Assembly: GCF_024609325.1 (NCBI RefSeq)
Contig: NZ_JANHMQ010000001.1
Location: forward strand, 806,001 to 870,000
Origin: Geothrix fuzhouensis
GTDB lineage: Bacteria > Acidobacteriota > Holophagae > Holophagales > Holophagaceae
Direction: 5' to 3'
Length of the DNA stretch: 64,000 nt
Shown here: positions 33,046 to 42,426 of the stretch, piece after piece
How positions within the stretch are numbered: the first letter of the stretch is position 1
Layout of the letters: each line of letters starts with the position of its first letter
The notes under the pieces: generated by a model
What the model was told of the DNA's origin: nothing
The model's database searches: none
Seen by the model: only the letters and a program-made list of their open reading frames with translations
Made by a program: the position numbers and the translations under genes

Positions 33046-35706
33046 ATGCGATGTTTCCTGGCCATCCTCCTCCTGAGTTTCTGCCTGTGGGCCCAGGCCC
33101 AGGAACGCCTCGCGCTGACCGTGAGTCCGCCAGACCAGCGGTTCCGTTTCCTGCCGGTGCTCCACGCGCCCGGTGAGCGCCCGCTGGTGCTGGCTCTGCG
33201 GGGCGGAAGCGCCAAGGGCCTGGCCCACGCCGGCGTGCTGCGGCGCCTGGAAGAGGAAGGCTGGCACCCCGAGGGAATCGTGGGCACCAGCGCCGGCAGC
33301 TTCGCAGCGGCGCTCTACGCCAGCGGTTTCGGCGGGGTCGGGGCCGAGCGGATCTTCGAGCGCCGCGATTTCTCACTGGTGCTCGATGATCGACGGCGGA
33401 CGCCGGGCCTGAGCGCATCCGAGGACGAGGAGCGGCACGGCACCTTGATGGGACTCTCCTTCGTCGGCGGTCGGCCCATCCTGGTGCCCGGCGAGGAGCG
33501 TGCGCGCCGCCTGCGGATCGCCCTGTTCGAAACCCTGGCCCGGGCCCAGGCGCTGGGTGGCTCCGACTTCGACCGCCTCGGTTCCCGCCTGCGGGTTGTC
33601 ACGTCCAGCCTCACGCGGGGCGAGGCCCGCATCCTGGCCCAGGGGGACCTTGTGGATGCCGTGAAGGCCTCCATGTCCATCCCGGGGCTGTTGGCCCCCG
33701 TGACCATCGGAGATGAGCAACTGGTGGATGGAGGCCTGGTGGAGAACCTGCCCGCCATGGCGGCCCGCTCGGCATTTCCCGGCGCCCGCATCCTCGCCGT
33801 GAACATCGGGCGAACCTGGAACACCACGCCGCCTTCCGACATCCTGACCCTGCTGGACCGCAGCCTGGACCTGGCCATGCGGGTCACCGAATCGCGCAGC
33901 GAGGCGAATTCGGATCTGGTGATCCGGCCCGAGACCGACCAGGTGGACGAGTTCGCCTACCGGGGCAAGGAGTCCCTGCTCTTCGAGGCTGGCGCGACCG
34001 CCCTCAGTGGCGCCCTGCCCAAGCTGGAGGCCCTCCTGATGGCGGATGCCGGGGTACCGGCCGCGACCACCCTGAGGGTCGATGGCCCCGGGCATCCTGA
34101 TCTGGCTGGGTTGCTGGCCGACACCCGGCCGGCCGCCGGTCCCTGGCGCCGCGCCGACCTCTGGCGCCTGCTCCGCCGTGCCTACCGAAGGTTGCCGCTG
34201 GAACAGGCCTGGGTGGATCTGCCCGCCACTCCTGAAGGCGAGGCTACCTTCCACTGGGAGCCCGCGGCTCTCATCCAGCGGGTACAGTTGGACCTGCCCG
34301 CGGACTGGGCCACGACCTACAAGGCCCGAGTGGTCCAGAGCCTGCGCGAGCGGGGCCTGGTCACGGGGCAGCCCTTCCACGCCGCACGCTTCGGACTGGC
34401 TGAACAGGAACTCCTCGCCGAGGCCGTCGGCAAGGGCGCAGCCATGCTGGATCTGCGGGGCAGTGGTTTCGCCAATGGGGTGCTCACCCTCCAGGTGCGT
34501 GAGCCCAGCCTCGTGCGCGTGCAAGTGGAGCCCGGCCCCATGGCGGCCTCCACCCGCGCCATCGCCCAGGAGTTGGAAGGCCAAGCGCTTCGCGCCTCGG
34601 AACTGGAGGAGGTACTGGGACGCGCCCAGGACCGCATGGGTTTCCAGCGGCTGGAGACCCGCCTCCAGGAGCGCGAAGAGGGCCTTGTCCTCAACCTTCG
34701 CCCCGTGGGCACCCAACCCACCCTACTGAACCTCACCCTGGCCTACGAAAGCGACTGGGGCCCGCACGGCGGGGTCCTTATGCGGGGCCGGAACCTCTTC
34801 GGCGGCGGCGAGAGCGGCTCCATCGAAGCGGTGGCCGACAACCTCCAGAAGCGCCTGGAGGGACACGTGGCCTGGAGCTTCCCCTCCCTTCCAGCCTTGT
34901 CGCTGGGGGCTTTCGGCACTTGGTCGCAAAACGACGTGCGTGGCGGCGTCCTGTTCGTGGAGCCCATGGCGGACCTAGACTCGCGCTTCACCCGGAAGGA
35001 ATTGGGCGTGGAGGCCATCCTGCGCTGGGGCAAGGAGGATCGAGCCCGCTTCGGCCTCGCGGCCTTCCAGCACAGGGGCACCTTCACCCGCGCAGGGACC
35101 GACATCGACACGCCGAATGCCACGGTGGTGCGGGGCTGGCTGGAGTGGGACGATCTGGACTTCCACACCATCCCCACCGAAGGCACCCTCCTGCGCTTTT
35201 CGGCGGACCGGAGCCTCTCCGTGGAAGGCGAGGCCCACCCGTACTGGCGCAGCTATGCCCGAGCCAAACGCCACCAGCCCCTGAGTTCCAACTGGGGACT
35301 AATGGTGGACACCGAAGTGGCCCTGTCGAAGGATGCGCCGCCGGATCGCCTGTGGATCGCGGGCGGCAGCGATTCCTTTATCGGCACCCGCAGTGCCGCC
35401 TACCTCATGCCGAACTTGGCGGCACTAAAGATCGGCCTGCCCTACACCAAGGCGTCGATGGTGGGTACGGGCTGGCAGATCGGCCCCCGCTTCGACCTGG
35501 GTCGGGCCTCTGACCAGCCGTCCACTTTGGGCGATGGCCTGCGCATCGAAGGGTTGGGCCTGGTGGCCAGGACCGGCTTCCGAGAATTCTTCATGGAGTT
35601 ATCCGTCGGCCGGGTGCACCTCCACCGAGGCTCCGCCTCCCAACACGAGAACCGGGTGTCGATTCTCCTGGGCGCCCGGCCTTTCGATCTCTGGCGGAGG
35701 AAGTAG
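33046..35706 (+). CDS. Patatin-like phospholipase fused to a BamA-type outer-membrane barrel (PlpD-like)
   Basis: 886 aa: a signal peptide (FLAILLLSFCLWAQA), then a patatin domain at ~45-310 with the oxyanion motif RGGSAKG, nucleophile elbow GTSAGS and catalytic aspartate in VDGGLVENLP. POTRA-like sequence follows (~390-560), and a 16-strand Omp85/surface-antigen barrel from ~580 to the C-terminus (GGVLMRGRNLFGGGES, RLWIAGGSDSFIGTRS). This is the type Vd autotransporter layout, in which the barrel secretes its own lipase to the cell surface. The ATG at 33046 begins a clean signal peptide; the frame is open far upstream inside the previous gene, but that part is not coding. Confidence 0.93.
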   Translation: MRCFLAILLLSFCLWAQAQERLALTVSPPDQRFRFLPVLHAPGERPLVLALRGGSAKGLAHAGVLRRLEEEGWHPEGIVGTSAGSFAAALYASGFGGVGAERIFERRDFSLVLDDRRRTPGLSASEDEERHGTLMGLSFVGGRPILVPGEERARRLRIALFETLARAQALGGSDFDRLGSRLRVVTSSLTRGEARILAQGDLVDAVKASMSIPGLLAPVTIGDEQLVDGGLVENLPAMAARSAFPGARILAVNIGRTWNTTPPSDILTLLDRSLDLAMRVTESRSEANSDLVIRPETDQVDEFAYRGKESLLFEAGATALSGALPKLEALLMADAGVPAATTLRVDGPGHPDLAGLLADTRPAAGPWRRADLWRLLRRAYRRLPLEQAWVDLPATPEGEATFHWEPAALIQRVQLDLPADWATTYKARVVQSLRERGLVTGQPFHAARFGLAEQELLAEAVGKGAAMLDLRGSGFANGVLTLQVREPSLVRVQVEPGPMAASTRAIAQELEGQALRASELEEVLGRAQDRMGFQRLETRLQEREEGLVLNLRPVGTQPTLLNLTLAYESDWGPHGGVLMRGRNLFGGGESGSIEAVADNLQKRLEGHVAWSFPSLPALSLGAFGTWSQNDVRGGVLFVEPMADLDSRFTRKELGVEAILRWGKEDRARFGLAAFQHRGTFTRAGTDIDTPNATVVRGWLEWDDLDFHTIPTEGTLLRFSADRSLSVEGEAHPYWRSYARAKRHQPLSSNWGLMVDTEVALSKDAPPDRLWIAGGSDSFIGTRSAAYLMPNLAALKIGLPYTKASMVGTGWQIGPRFDLGRASDQPSTLGDGLRIEGLGLVARTGFREFFMELSVGRVHLHRGSASQHENRVSILLGARPFDLWRRK

Positions 35707-35795
35707 CCCCGGGGCCAAGCCCCGTGACGGTGCCCCCAGTCAGGCCCTTGAAATTTCCGTGAGTTTCTATGCCAGTGCTAAGTCCAGCCGCTTGC

Positions 35796-36155
35796 CTAGA
35801 GGCAAAGCTTCCCGCCCAGGGGCTTCCCGCCCAGGAGGTGGAAATGCAGGTGGAAGACGCTCTGGCCGGAGTCGGGGCCGTTGTTGCTCAGGAGGCGCCA
35901 ACCCCTGGCGGCGATCCCGTGTTCCTGGGCCAGGCGGGTGGCCACCTGGGGAAGCCGCCCCACGACTTCCGCGATCTCAGCGGTCATGTCACCCAACCCC
36001 TCACAGTGGGCCTTGGGGATGAGCAGCAAGTGCACCGGCGCCTGCGGAAAGATGTCCTTGAAAGCGAGCAGGCTGTCATCTTCGTACACTAGGGCGGCGG
36101 GGATTTCCTTCCGCGCGATCTTGCAGAACAGGCATTCGCTCGTCGTGGCGCTCAT
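35796..36155 (-). CDS. HIT-family (HINT branch) nucleotide hydrolase
   Basis: 119 aa, the usual size. The N-terminal CLFCKIARKEIPA and the active-site histidine triad HLHFHLLGG (~103) are intact, with NNGPDSGQSVFH just before it. HINT enzymes hydrolyse AMP linked to lysine and other phosphoramidates. Its ATG is only 11 bases from the ATG of the divergent trmL gene, and GGAGG in that gap serves as its ribosome site. Confidence 0.95.
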   Translation of the reverse strand: MSATTSECLFCKIARKEIPAALVYEDDSLLAFKDIFPQAPVHLLLIPKAHCEGLGDMTAEIAEVVGRLPQVATRLAQEHGIAARGWRLLSNNGPDSGQSVFHLHFHLLGGKPLGGKLCL

Positions 36156-36166
36156 CAGGACCTCCC

Positions 36167-36622
36167 ATGTTCCATATCATCTTGCATCAGCCCGAGATTC
36201 CGCAGAATACCGGAAGCATCGGCCGCCTCTGCGTGAACAACGGGGCGAAGCTCCACCTGATCCATCCGCTGGGTTTCGACACCAGCGATTATTACTTGCG
36301 TCGGGCTGGCCTGGATTATTGGGAGAAGCTGGAGCCCACACACTACGAGAACTGGGAGGATTTCCTGACCCGCACGCCCGCGAAACGCCTCTGGTTCTTC
36401 AGCACCAAGGGCGCACGGCGACATACGCAAGTGCCCTGGGCCTACGGCGACGGCCTGGTGTTTGGCCAGGAGACGGTAGGGCTTCCCGATCACCTCCTGA
36501 AGGCCTACAACGACCATCTGGTGCGGATCCCCATGGTGGGCGACCACCATCGCAGCCTGAACCTGGCGCAGGCGGCAGCCATTGGCCTTTACGAGGCGCT
36601 GCGGCAGACTGAGAACTGGTAA
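36167..36622 (+). CDS. trmL: tRNA (cytidine(34)-2'-O)-methyltransferase
   Basis: 151 aa, a minimal SPOUT enzyme methylating the wobble ribose of certain leucine tRNAs. The start matches the family closely ([20 protein letters not shown]), [11 protein letters not shown] (~100) is motif 2, and the C-terminal [19 protein letters not shown] is motif 3. It is divergent from the HIT gene, with AGGA in the shared 11-bp gap. The B12-binding protein gene follows after 19 bases, and radA overlaps that gene, so the three probably form one transcript. Confidence 0.96.
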   Translation: MFHIILHQPEIPQNTGSIGRLCVNNGAKLHLIHPLGFDTSDYYLRRAGLDYWEKLEPTHYENWEDFLTRTPAKRLWFFSTKGARRHTQVPWAYGDGLVFGQETVGLPDHLLKAYNDHLVRIPMVGDHHRSLNLAQAAAIGLYEALRQTENW

Positions 36623-36641
36623 TCCTCGTACCGGAGTCCCC

Positions 36642-37040
36642 ATGAGCCAGGCCCCCATCCGCGTCGTCATCGCCAAGCCCGGCCTGGATGGGCATGATCG
36701 CGGCGCCAAGGTCGTGGCCCGGGCCCTGCGGGATGCCGGCATGGAGGTCATCTACACCGGCCTGCGCCAGACGCCCCAACAGATCGTGGCCGCGGTGGTG
36801 CAGGAGGACGCCCGGGTGCTGGGCATGAGCATCCTCAGCGGTGCCCACAACCAGATCTTCCCCGAGGTCATGCGCCTGCTGAAGGAACAGGGCGCGGATG
36901 ATGTGCTGGTGTTCGCCGGCGGCATCATCCCCGACGGCGATATCCCCGATCTCAAAGCCATCGGCATCCGCGAGATCTTCCAGCCCGGCACGAACACCGA
37001 CGACATCGTGGCCTTCATCCGCCGCGAGATCTCCGCCTGA
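36642..37040 (+). CDS. Stand-alone cobalamin-binding protein (methylmalonyl-CoA mutase C-terminal type)
   Basis: 132 aa: a complete B12-binding domain with the base-off ligand motif DxHxxG in [14 protein letters not shown] (~16), the SxL element in [10 protein letters not shown] and the GG element in [11 protein letters not shown]. Such small subunits pair with a separate catalytic chain of methylmalonyl-CoA or isobutyryl/ethylmalonyl-CoA mutase. No large subunit is in the window. The ATG follows CGGAG and its stop shares bases with the radA start (TGATG). Confidence 0.92.
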   Translation: MSQAPIRVVIAKPGLDGHDRGAKVVARALRDAGMEVIYTGLRQTPQQIVAAVVQEDARVLGMSILSGAHNQIFPEVMRLLKEQGADDVLVFAGGIIPDGDIPDLKAIGIREIFQPGTNTDDIVAFIRREISA

Positions 37041-38404
37041 TGGCCAAGACCTCACCCCTGTTCGAGTGCACCGCCTGCGGCGCGCGCCATCCCAAGGCCA
37101 TGGGCAAGTGTACCGGCTGTGGCGCCTGGGATACGGTGCAAGAGGTGCGCGGAAGCCTGAAGCGTGACCTTCAGCGGGCGGGCTCGGCCTACGCGCAAAG
37201 CCACTACACAGGCCCTGTTGCCTTGCCCGATGTGGATGTGACGGACACCGAGCGCAGCCCCACGGGTCTGGTGGAGTTGGATCGGGTCCTGGGCGGCGGT
37301 GTGGTGCCGGGCATGGTGGCCCTGCTGGGCGGTGAGCCCGGCATCGGCAAGTCCACCCTGCTGTTGCAATGGGCCGCCACGGCGGAAGGCACCGTCCTCT
37401 ATGCCAGCGGCGAGGAGAGCGAGCGCCAGATCAAGCTGCGGGCCCAGCGCCTTGGCGCCGAGAACCCCGGCATCCACCTGCTGGCGGAAACGGACGTGCG
37501 CCGCATCATCGAGGAGGCTGAGCGCATGAAGCCGGGCCTGCTGCTGGTGGACAGCATCCAGACCCTCTTCGATCCCGACTTCGAAAGCAGCGCCGGCAGC
37601 GTGAGCCAGGTGCGCGGCTGCGCCGCCATGCTCACCCGCTGGGCCAAAACCACGGGCACCCCCCTGGTGCTGGTGGGTCATGTCACCAAAGATGGAAGTC
37701 TGGCGGGCCCCAAGGTCCTGGAGCACCTGGTGGACACGGTGCTGGCCTTCGAGGGCGACCGCCATCACCATCATCGCCTGTTGCGGGCGCTGAAAAACCG
37801 CTTCGGCGCGGCCTTCGAGCTGGGCGTCTTCGCCATGACCGAGAAGGGCCTGGTGCCCGCCGAGGGCAACCCCTTCTTCCTCGACGCCGAACCCCGGCCG
37901 GGTTGCGCCGCCACGGTGGTGCTCAGCGGCACCCGGCCCATGGTGGTGGAGATCCAGGCTCTGGTCGCCGCCGCGGGCCTGGGCATCCCCCGCCGCACGG
38001 CCCTGGGCATCGATGGACCACGGCTGGCCATGCTCTGCGCCGTGGCGGAGCGCCGGGGCGGCGTGCAACTCCATGACCGGGACATCTACGTCAACGTGGC
38101 AGGAGGCCTGGAGATCGAAGACCCCGCCGCCGATCTCGCCGTGATCGCCGCCCTCTGCAGCAGTGCGGGAGGGCGTCTGCTGGCCGAGAAGTGCCTCTTC
38201 ATGGGCGAAGTGGGGCTGACCGGCGAAGTGCGACCCGTGGCCCAACTTCCCTTGCGGCTCCAGGAGGGAGCGCGCCTGGGGTTCGCCTCGGCTGCCGTGC
38301 CCCGCCTCGGTCTGGAAGGGAAAAGCCCCCTTGATCTCTTCCCCGAGACCAGCGTTGAACGCCTGCGGGGGAAGGCGTGGCTGAAGGGGGTCGTGGAAGA
38401 ATGA
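37040..38404 (+). CDS. radA: DNA repair protein RadA
   Basis: 454 aa. An N-terminal C4 zinc finger (CTACGARHPKAMGKCTGCG), a RecA-like ATPase with Walker A GGEPGIGKSTLLL (~97), the RadA-specific KNRFG (~252), and a C-terminal Lon-protease-like domain (GDIYVNVAGG-type segment, LAEKCLFMGEVGLTGEVRPV). RadA is a branch-migration helicase in recombinational repair. Length and motifs are complete. It is coupled to the preceding B12-protein gene by a one-base start/stop overlap, which is more likely operon convenience than functional linkage. Confidence 0.97.
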   Translation: MAKTSPLFECTACGARHPKAMGKCTGCGAWDTVQEVRGSLKRDLQRAGSAYAQSHYTGPVALPDVDVTDTERSPTGLVELDRVLGGGVVPGMVALLGGEPGIGKSTLLLQWAATAEGTVLYASGEESERQIKLRAQRLGAENPGIHLLAETDVRRIIEEAERMKPGLLLVDSIQTLFDPDFESSAGSVSQVRGCAAMLTRWAKTTGTPLVLVGHVTKDGSLAGPKVLEHLVDTVLAFEGDRHHHHRLLRALKNRFGAAFELGVFAMTEKGLVPAEGNPFFLDAEPRPGCAATVVLSGTRPMVVEIQALVAAAGLGIPRRTALGIDGPRLAMLCAVAERRGGVQLHDRDIYVNVAGGLEIEDPAADLAVIAALCSSAGGRLLAEKCLFMGEVGLTGEVRPVAQLPLRLQEGARLGFASAAVPRLGLEGKSPLDLFPETSVERLRGKAWLKGVVEE

Positions 38405-38453
38405 ACGGGGTCTCTGGGAGGCCAGTCTCCTCATTCCGCTTTATGATCGCCTC

Positions 38454-39437
38454 ATGACCTGGCGACCCATTCCCCGGGTGGACGTGGATTCCCGCGCCCT
38501 GCCCCTTGATCCCCGCCAGGGCTACTTGCTGTCGCGCCTGGATGGGACCCTAGACCTGCCCACCCTCGCGGCGCTCACCGGCCTGGAGGAAGGTGAGCTG
38601 GCTGGGATGCTGCACGAACTGGTGGCCCTGGGCGCCGTGGCCGTTGAGGAACCCTCCGCCCCGGTGGCACCTCATCCGGCCATCGAACCCAATCCCGGGG
38701 AGAGCGAACCCCGAGGCGAGGAGGCGGACGAGGATGCCCCCCTCGTCGCCGCCCGGGCGGCAACCCACCGCCAGTTGTTCGAGCATCAGCTGCACGCCCG
38801 GCCGGTGGATGAGCGCGTGGCCCTGGCGCACGCGGCCGTGGAACCCGAACTGAGCGCCTTCTGCTTCGATCCTACGGCCGAGGTGATCCGCGCCGTGCTG
38901 GAGAACCCCCGGGTGGGCCCCGTCCACGCCCGCCTTCTCGCGGCGCACCACCGGACCTCTGCGGGCCTGGAGGCCCTGGGCGGCCGCGCGGCCTTTACGA
39001 ACGACCCTGGCGTGCGCCGAGCCCTCCTCCAGAACCCGCTGCTCCCGGCCAGCCTCTACCGCCGGCTCTGGTCCTCCCGGCGCCTGCTTGAGCAGTACCT
39101 CGTGGCCACCTCGCGCGATGCACCCGAGCAGGTGCGCGCCATGGCCCGTGATCTCCTCCGCGCCAGCTTCACCCAGCGCACGGGCGAGGAGAAGGCCGAG
39201 CTCATCTTCACCACCGAAGGCCGCTGCCTCGCCAGCCTGGTGGGTCTCACCCTCGACGGCCACGCCACCGCCCTGCTCTGCCGCCGCACCTACGTCTCTA
39301 CCCTGCTCATCCAGAACCTGGGCCGCTGGAGCGCCACGCCGCCCCAGCTCATCGCCCACCTCCGCCGCCAGGACACCGTGAAGCGCAACGCGCCCCTGCG
39401 CCAGCTGCTGGAGCGGCACCCCAATGCGAGCGGATGA
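38454..39437 (+). CDS. Unrecognised 327-aa protein with HEAT/LRV-like repeats
   Basis: No family recognised. Residues 1-65 resemble a small winged-helix-like start (DPRQGYLLSRLDGTLDLPTL, ALTGLEEGELAGML). Residues ~70-100 are an acidic, proline-rich linker, and the rest is helical with a repeating asparagine-proline pattern (VLENPRVGPVHARLL, LLQNPLLPASLYRRL), as in leucine-rich-variant or HEAT-like repeats. No signal peptide or membrane span is present. The first part resembles the cytosolic adaptor-like segments seen in myxobacterial and acidobacterial proteins of unknown role. It converges on the next gene with 12 bases between. Confidence 0.75.
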   Translation: MTWRPIPRVDVDSRALPLDPRQGYLLSRLDGTLDLPTLAALTGLEEGELAGMLHELVALGAVAVEEPSAPVAPHPAIEPNPGESEPRGEEADEDAPLVAARAATHRQLFEHQLHARPVDERVALAHAAVEPELSAFCFDPTAEVIRAVLENPRVGPVHARLLAAHHRTSAGLEALGGRAAFTNDPGVRRALLQNPLLPASLYRRLWSSRRLLEQYLVATSRDAPEQVRAMARDLLRASFTQRTGEEKAELIFTTEGRCLASLVGLTLDGHATALLCRRTYVSTLLIQNLGRWSATPPQLIAHLRRQDTVKRNAPLRQLLERHPNASG

Positions 39438-39449
39438 CCGCCAGCTGAG

Positions 39450-40163
39450 CTAGCGCGTCACCCAGGTGGCGAAAGTCATCCAGAGCCCGGTGCCGGCCAG
39501 GGCCAGGCGCAGCCAGTGCGACAGGATGATGAAGAGCCCGCCCCACAGGAAAGCCGGATGGAGGCGGCCCGTGTGGCGGCGATCGTAGATCGCACAGCCG
39601 ATCACCGCGAGATCCGTCAGCCCGAAGTAGGCCAAGGGGCCCGCCTTGGCGATGGCATCCAGCGGGATCCGCGCGATGGCCGCCGCGAGGATGCCCACGC
39701 AGGAGAGCAGCATGAACCGCTTGTGGTAGTCTCCCCGGGCCCTGAGGCCAAGGCCCGCGCCGACCATGGTTCCGAACACCACCATGTCCCCCAAGGGCAC
39801 CACCAGGAAGATCAGGGGCGGCGGTCCCGGGGAGCGCCCCGAGTGGGCGGCATTGATGGCCGTCACCGTACCGACCACCAGCACCGCCACGGCCAGGAAG
39901 GCTCCGAGCATCCCGAGCTGACGATGGAGATCCAGCCGGCGCACAGCCACCAGCCGCGTCTGCACGACAAACAGGCCGAACCAGAGGCTCATGATCAGGC
40001 CGTGCAGATGTAGCAGGGGCGGGAGCGTGGGCGTGCCGAAGGCCACCTTTAGATAGTAGGTCTTGGCGAACCCCAGGAGCACGAGGCCGACGATGGCCCA
40101 GGCGCCGAAGGTGTAGAGGCCGTGGCGCGAGGCAAGTGCCGTCGCACGCGAGTCAGTGGTCAT
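39450..40163 (-). CDS. Unrecognised six- or seven-span inner-membrane protein
   Basis: 237 aa with about seven hydrophobic spans (for example FGAWAIVGLVLLGFAKTYYL, LIMSLWFGLFVVQTRLVAV, MLGAFLAVAVLVVGTVTAI). Histidines occur near membrane edges (LLHLHGLIMS, LDLHRQLG, DYHKRFMLLS), a pattern that could bind haem or metal, as in small DUF2306-like membrane proteins. No enzymatic motif is visible. The ATG at 40163 has GGAGG six bases upstream and is preferred over an in-frame start 13 codons earlier. Confidence 0.78.
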   Translation of the reverse strand: MTTDSRATALASRHGLYTFGAWAIVGLVLLGFAKTYYLKVAFGTPTLPPLLHLHGLIMSLWFGLFVVQTRLVAVRRLDLHRQLGMLGAFLAVAVLVVGTVTAINAAHSGRSPGPPPLIFLVVPLGDMVVFGTMVGAGLGLRARGDYHKRFMLLSCVGILAAAIARIPLDAIAKAGPLAYFGLTDLAVIGCAIYDRRHTGRLHPAFLWGGLFIILSHWLRLALAGTGLWMTFATWVTR

Positions 40164-40574
40164 GTCTGTCCTCCGGGTGCAAGGGCAACGGTGGAAAAGC
40201 AAAGAATGGAGTGGCCCTTCATGTTGGGCTACTGAGACCCATGATCAATAGTTTTTTATCGATATTTTTTTCTAACGACAATGAAACATCCAGGCCTATT
40301 CCTGTCTCTGCGCCCGGTCCTCCGGTGGCCCGCCGCGCAGCATGTCGGCAGGGACCGGAGGGAGGTCAGGAGCGAAACGACGACCTCCCGAGCTCCACCG
40401 GGAGGAGATCGTGGTTGAGCGGCGGGGTGGCCTTCTGTCAGCCACCGCCCTCTTCAGAAGGAAAGCCTGACCAACCGCCAAGGCACTAAGACCACCAAGA
40501 AAACCGAAGACAGATTGCCTTTGCGGTTCTGGGTGGTCTTGGTTGTGTTTCTATATTTATGAAGGCAGGCCGGC
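40164..40574. other. 411-bp gap with AT-rich block and hairpins, no gene seen
   Basis: An AT-rich stretch (about 40240-40300) is followed by GC-rich inverted repeats (GGAGGTC/GACCTCC and CTCCCG/CGGGAG near 40360-40410) and then by the CCAAG-type repeat described separately. Short frames on both strands have no ribosome site or protein-like composition. The AT-rich block may hold the promoter of the membrane-protein gene that starts at 40163. Confidence 0.5.
40477..40552. repeat. CCAAG-type imperfect palindromic intergenic repeat
   Basis: Left half: CCGCCAAGGCACTAAGACC followed by ACCAAGAAAACC. The arm at 40488-40506 is complementary, with small gaps, to CGGTTCTGGGTGGTCTT at 40524-40540. The short CCAAG/CTAAG/CCAAG units recur about every 9 bases. 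A related structure occurs at 54329-54438, also between genes. Confidence 0.6.
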
Positions 40575-42302
40575 TCAGGCGTAGACGCGCTGGAGCCCCG
40601 GATCCTGGGTCAGTTCCTCGATGAGGTCGCGGACGCTGATCAGGTCACGGAGCTTGGCGCCGTTGCTGCCGGTGAAGAAGAGGCCGTTCTCTTCGTCGCC
40701 TTGCATGGCATCAGCCAGACGGTCGGCGATGCAGTAGCCCACGGCCGCGGCGCCCTTGCCGTGGCCGCAGGGCGACAGGCAGTTGCTGACGCAGCGGATC
40801 TGGGGCGCGGTGCCGGCCTCGATGCGCGCCTGCAGGGAGGTGCGCACGCCGCGGGCGGGCAGGCCCACGGGAGACTTCATGAGGCCGATGTCCTCAGCCT
40901 TGGCACGGAGGATGACCTCCTTGAAGATCGGGGAAGCATCGCACTCGAAGGTGCCGATGAAGCGGGTGCCCATCTGCACGCCGGAGGCACCCAGAGCCAG
41001 GAAGCGCTGGATGTCCGCGTGATCCCAGACGCCGCCGGCCACCAGGATGGGGAAGTCGCCCCACTTGTCCCGCTCCGCGATGACCTCGGGCAGGATGTTC
41101 TCCAGGGTGTGGGCCGGATCGGCGCAGCCCTCGTGGCTGAAGCCCTGGTGGCCGCCGCTTTCGGGGCCTTCCAGCACCACCGCGTCGGGCAGGCGGTTGT
41201 ATTTCCGCTGCCACTGCTTGCAGATCACCTGGAGCGCCCGGCCCGAGGACACGATGGGCACCAACGCCACGTCCGCGTCGCCCACCATGCCCGGCAAGCC
41301 CAGGGGCAGACCCGCGCCCGACACGATCATCTGGGCGCCACCTGCGAGGGAAGCCTTTACGGCGGCTTCGTAGCCCTCGATGGCACAGAGGATGTTCACG
41401 CCCACGGCACCGCGGCCAGCTGCACGTTCCCGGGCCTCCCGGATGATCCACTCCAGGGCCTTCGGCGGATTCAGCGAATCGGAGCCATCGGGACGGCCCA
41501 GGCGCATCTTCGGATTGGCCGAGCCGTGATAGCCCGTGCCGATGGCCGAGACCAGGCCCACACAGCCCTCGTGGGCGACGGCCCCGGCGAGCCCCTCCCA
41601 GGAGATGCCCACGCCCATGCCACCCTGTTGGATGGGATAGGCCAGGTCGAGGTTGCGGATCCGCAGGCGCGGCAGCGTGCAGGCACCTTTGCGCACCAGA
41701 GCCTGAGCCATGGAATCAAGGCCGGCCATGAGGCGCGACCGGAAGGCCGCCAGCGGCGAGGCATCCAACATCGAGGGTGTGCGGGGCTGAAGGCCGAAGG
41801 CGCCGTCGGCCATGGCCTGCTTCGCCTCGGCTTCGGTATCGGCCGTGGCCATCACGGGCAGGCCCAGAGAACGGAGAGCCGCGACCAGGCCGGGCCGGGC
41901 CAATAGCGCGGAAGCGCCGCCGGCCTTCGCCTGGGCTGCTTCTTCTGCGTTCTGGACGGCCACAATGCGGGGCAGGTTCGCCTGGCGCAATAGATCCAGC
42001 GTGGGGGGCAGCTCCGCCGTGTGCAGGAGGAAGGCCACGCCAGCCTCGCGGGCCGCGGCCATGACGCTGTCGGCACTGTCGCGGAGGCCGCGCAGGTCCA
42101 ACCCGATCTTGCCCCCATCACGCATGGAGGCTCTCAGTTCGTGCAGTCGTTCCCGGAGCTTGGCGGTATCGGGAAAAGCTTCGGTGCGGGGCAAGGCCCA
42201 GCCGCCAGCCCGGAGGAAGGCGGCCTGGAAATCAAGCGACCCGGGAGCCTGCCAGCCCTGGAGGGTGGGCAGGGACGCGGTGTTGAAGACAGACTCGGAC
42301 AT
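40575..42302 (-). CDS. Nitronate monooxygenase/FabK-like flavoprotein with an extra N-terminal domain
   Basis: 575 aa. Residues ~215-550 form an FMN TIM barrel of the 2-nitropropane dioxygenase family: IQQGGMGVGISWEGLAGAV, AQMIVSGAGLPLGLPG, VVLEGPESGGHQGF (with the family's catalytic-type histidine), ILVAGGVWD and GVQMGTRFIGTFEC. The first ~200 residues are additional and look like a degenerate second barrel half (FLLHTAELPPTLDLLRQ, LPVMATADTEAEAKQAMADG). The enzyme may oxidise alkyl nitronates or act as an enoyl reductase or dehydrogenase; this cannot be decided here. The start has GGAG eight bases upstream. It is the gene beyond the end of the ilv operon. Confidence 0.85.
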   Translation of the reverse strand: MSESVFNTASLPTLQGWQAPGSLDFQAAFLRAGGWALPRTEAFPDTAKLRERLHELRASMRDGGKIGLDLRGLRDSADSVMAAAREAGVAFLLHTAELPPTLDLLRQANLPRIVAVQNAEEAAQAKAGGASALLARPGLVAALRSLGLPVMATADTEAEAKQAMADGAFGLQPRTPSMLDASPLAAFRSRLMAGLDSMAQALVRKGACTLPRLRIRNLDLAYPIQQGGMGVGISWEGLAGAVAHEGCVGLVSAIGTGYHGSANPKMRLGRPDGSDSLNPPKALEWIIREARERAAGRGAVGVNILCAIEGYEAAVKASLAGGAQMIVSGAGLPLGLPGMVGDADVALVPIVSSGRALQVICKQWQRKYNRLPDAVVLEGPESGGHQGFSHEGCADPAHTLENILPEVIAERDKWGDFPILVAGGVWDHADIQRFLALGASGVQMGTRFIGTFECDASPIFKEVILRAKAEDIGLMKSPVGLPARGVRTSLQARIEAGTAPQIRCVSNCLSPCGHGKGAAAVGYCIADRLADAMQGDEENGLFFTGSNGAKLRDLISVRDLIEELTQDPGLQRVYA

Positions 42303-42426
42303 GCAGGGCTCCGTGGGAGCGGAAATGGCTTATCTCCCAAGGACTATTGTGAGGCCAATACCCCTGTGACGGAGTTCAACCTTCCTACCTTGGGTCAAAA
42401 GCCTTGACCGCTCCCCCGGGATTCTC

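Noticed and set aside
40296-40481. 61-codon minus-strand frame in the 40-kb gap
   Set aside because: Arg/Pro-rich, no ribosome site, coincides with hairpin-forming GC sequence.
42393-42409. Six-bp hairpin GGTCAA/TTGACC after ilvC
   Set aside because: Too short and without a T-run to be called a terminator with confidence.
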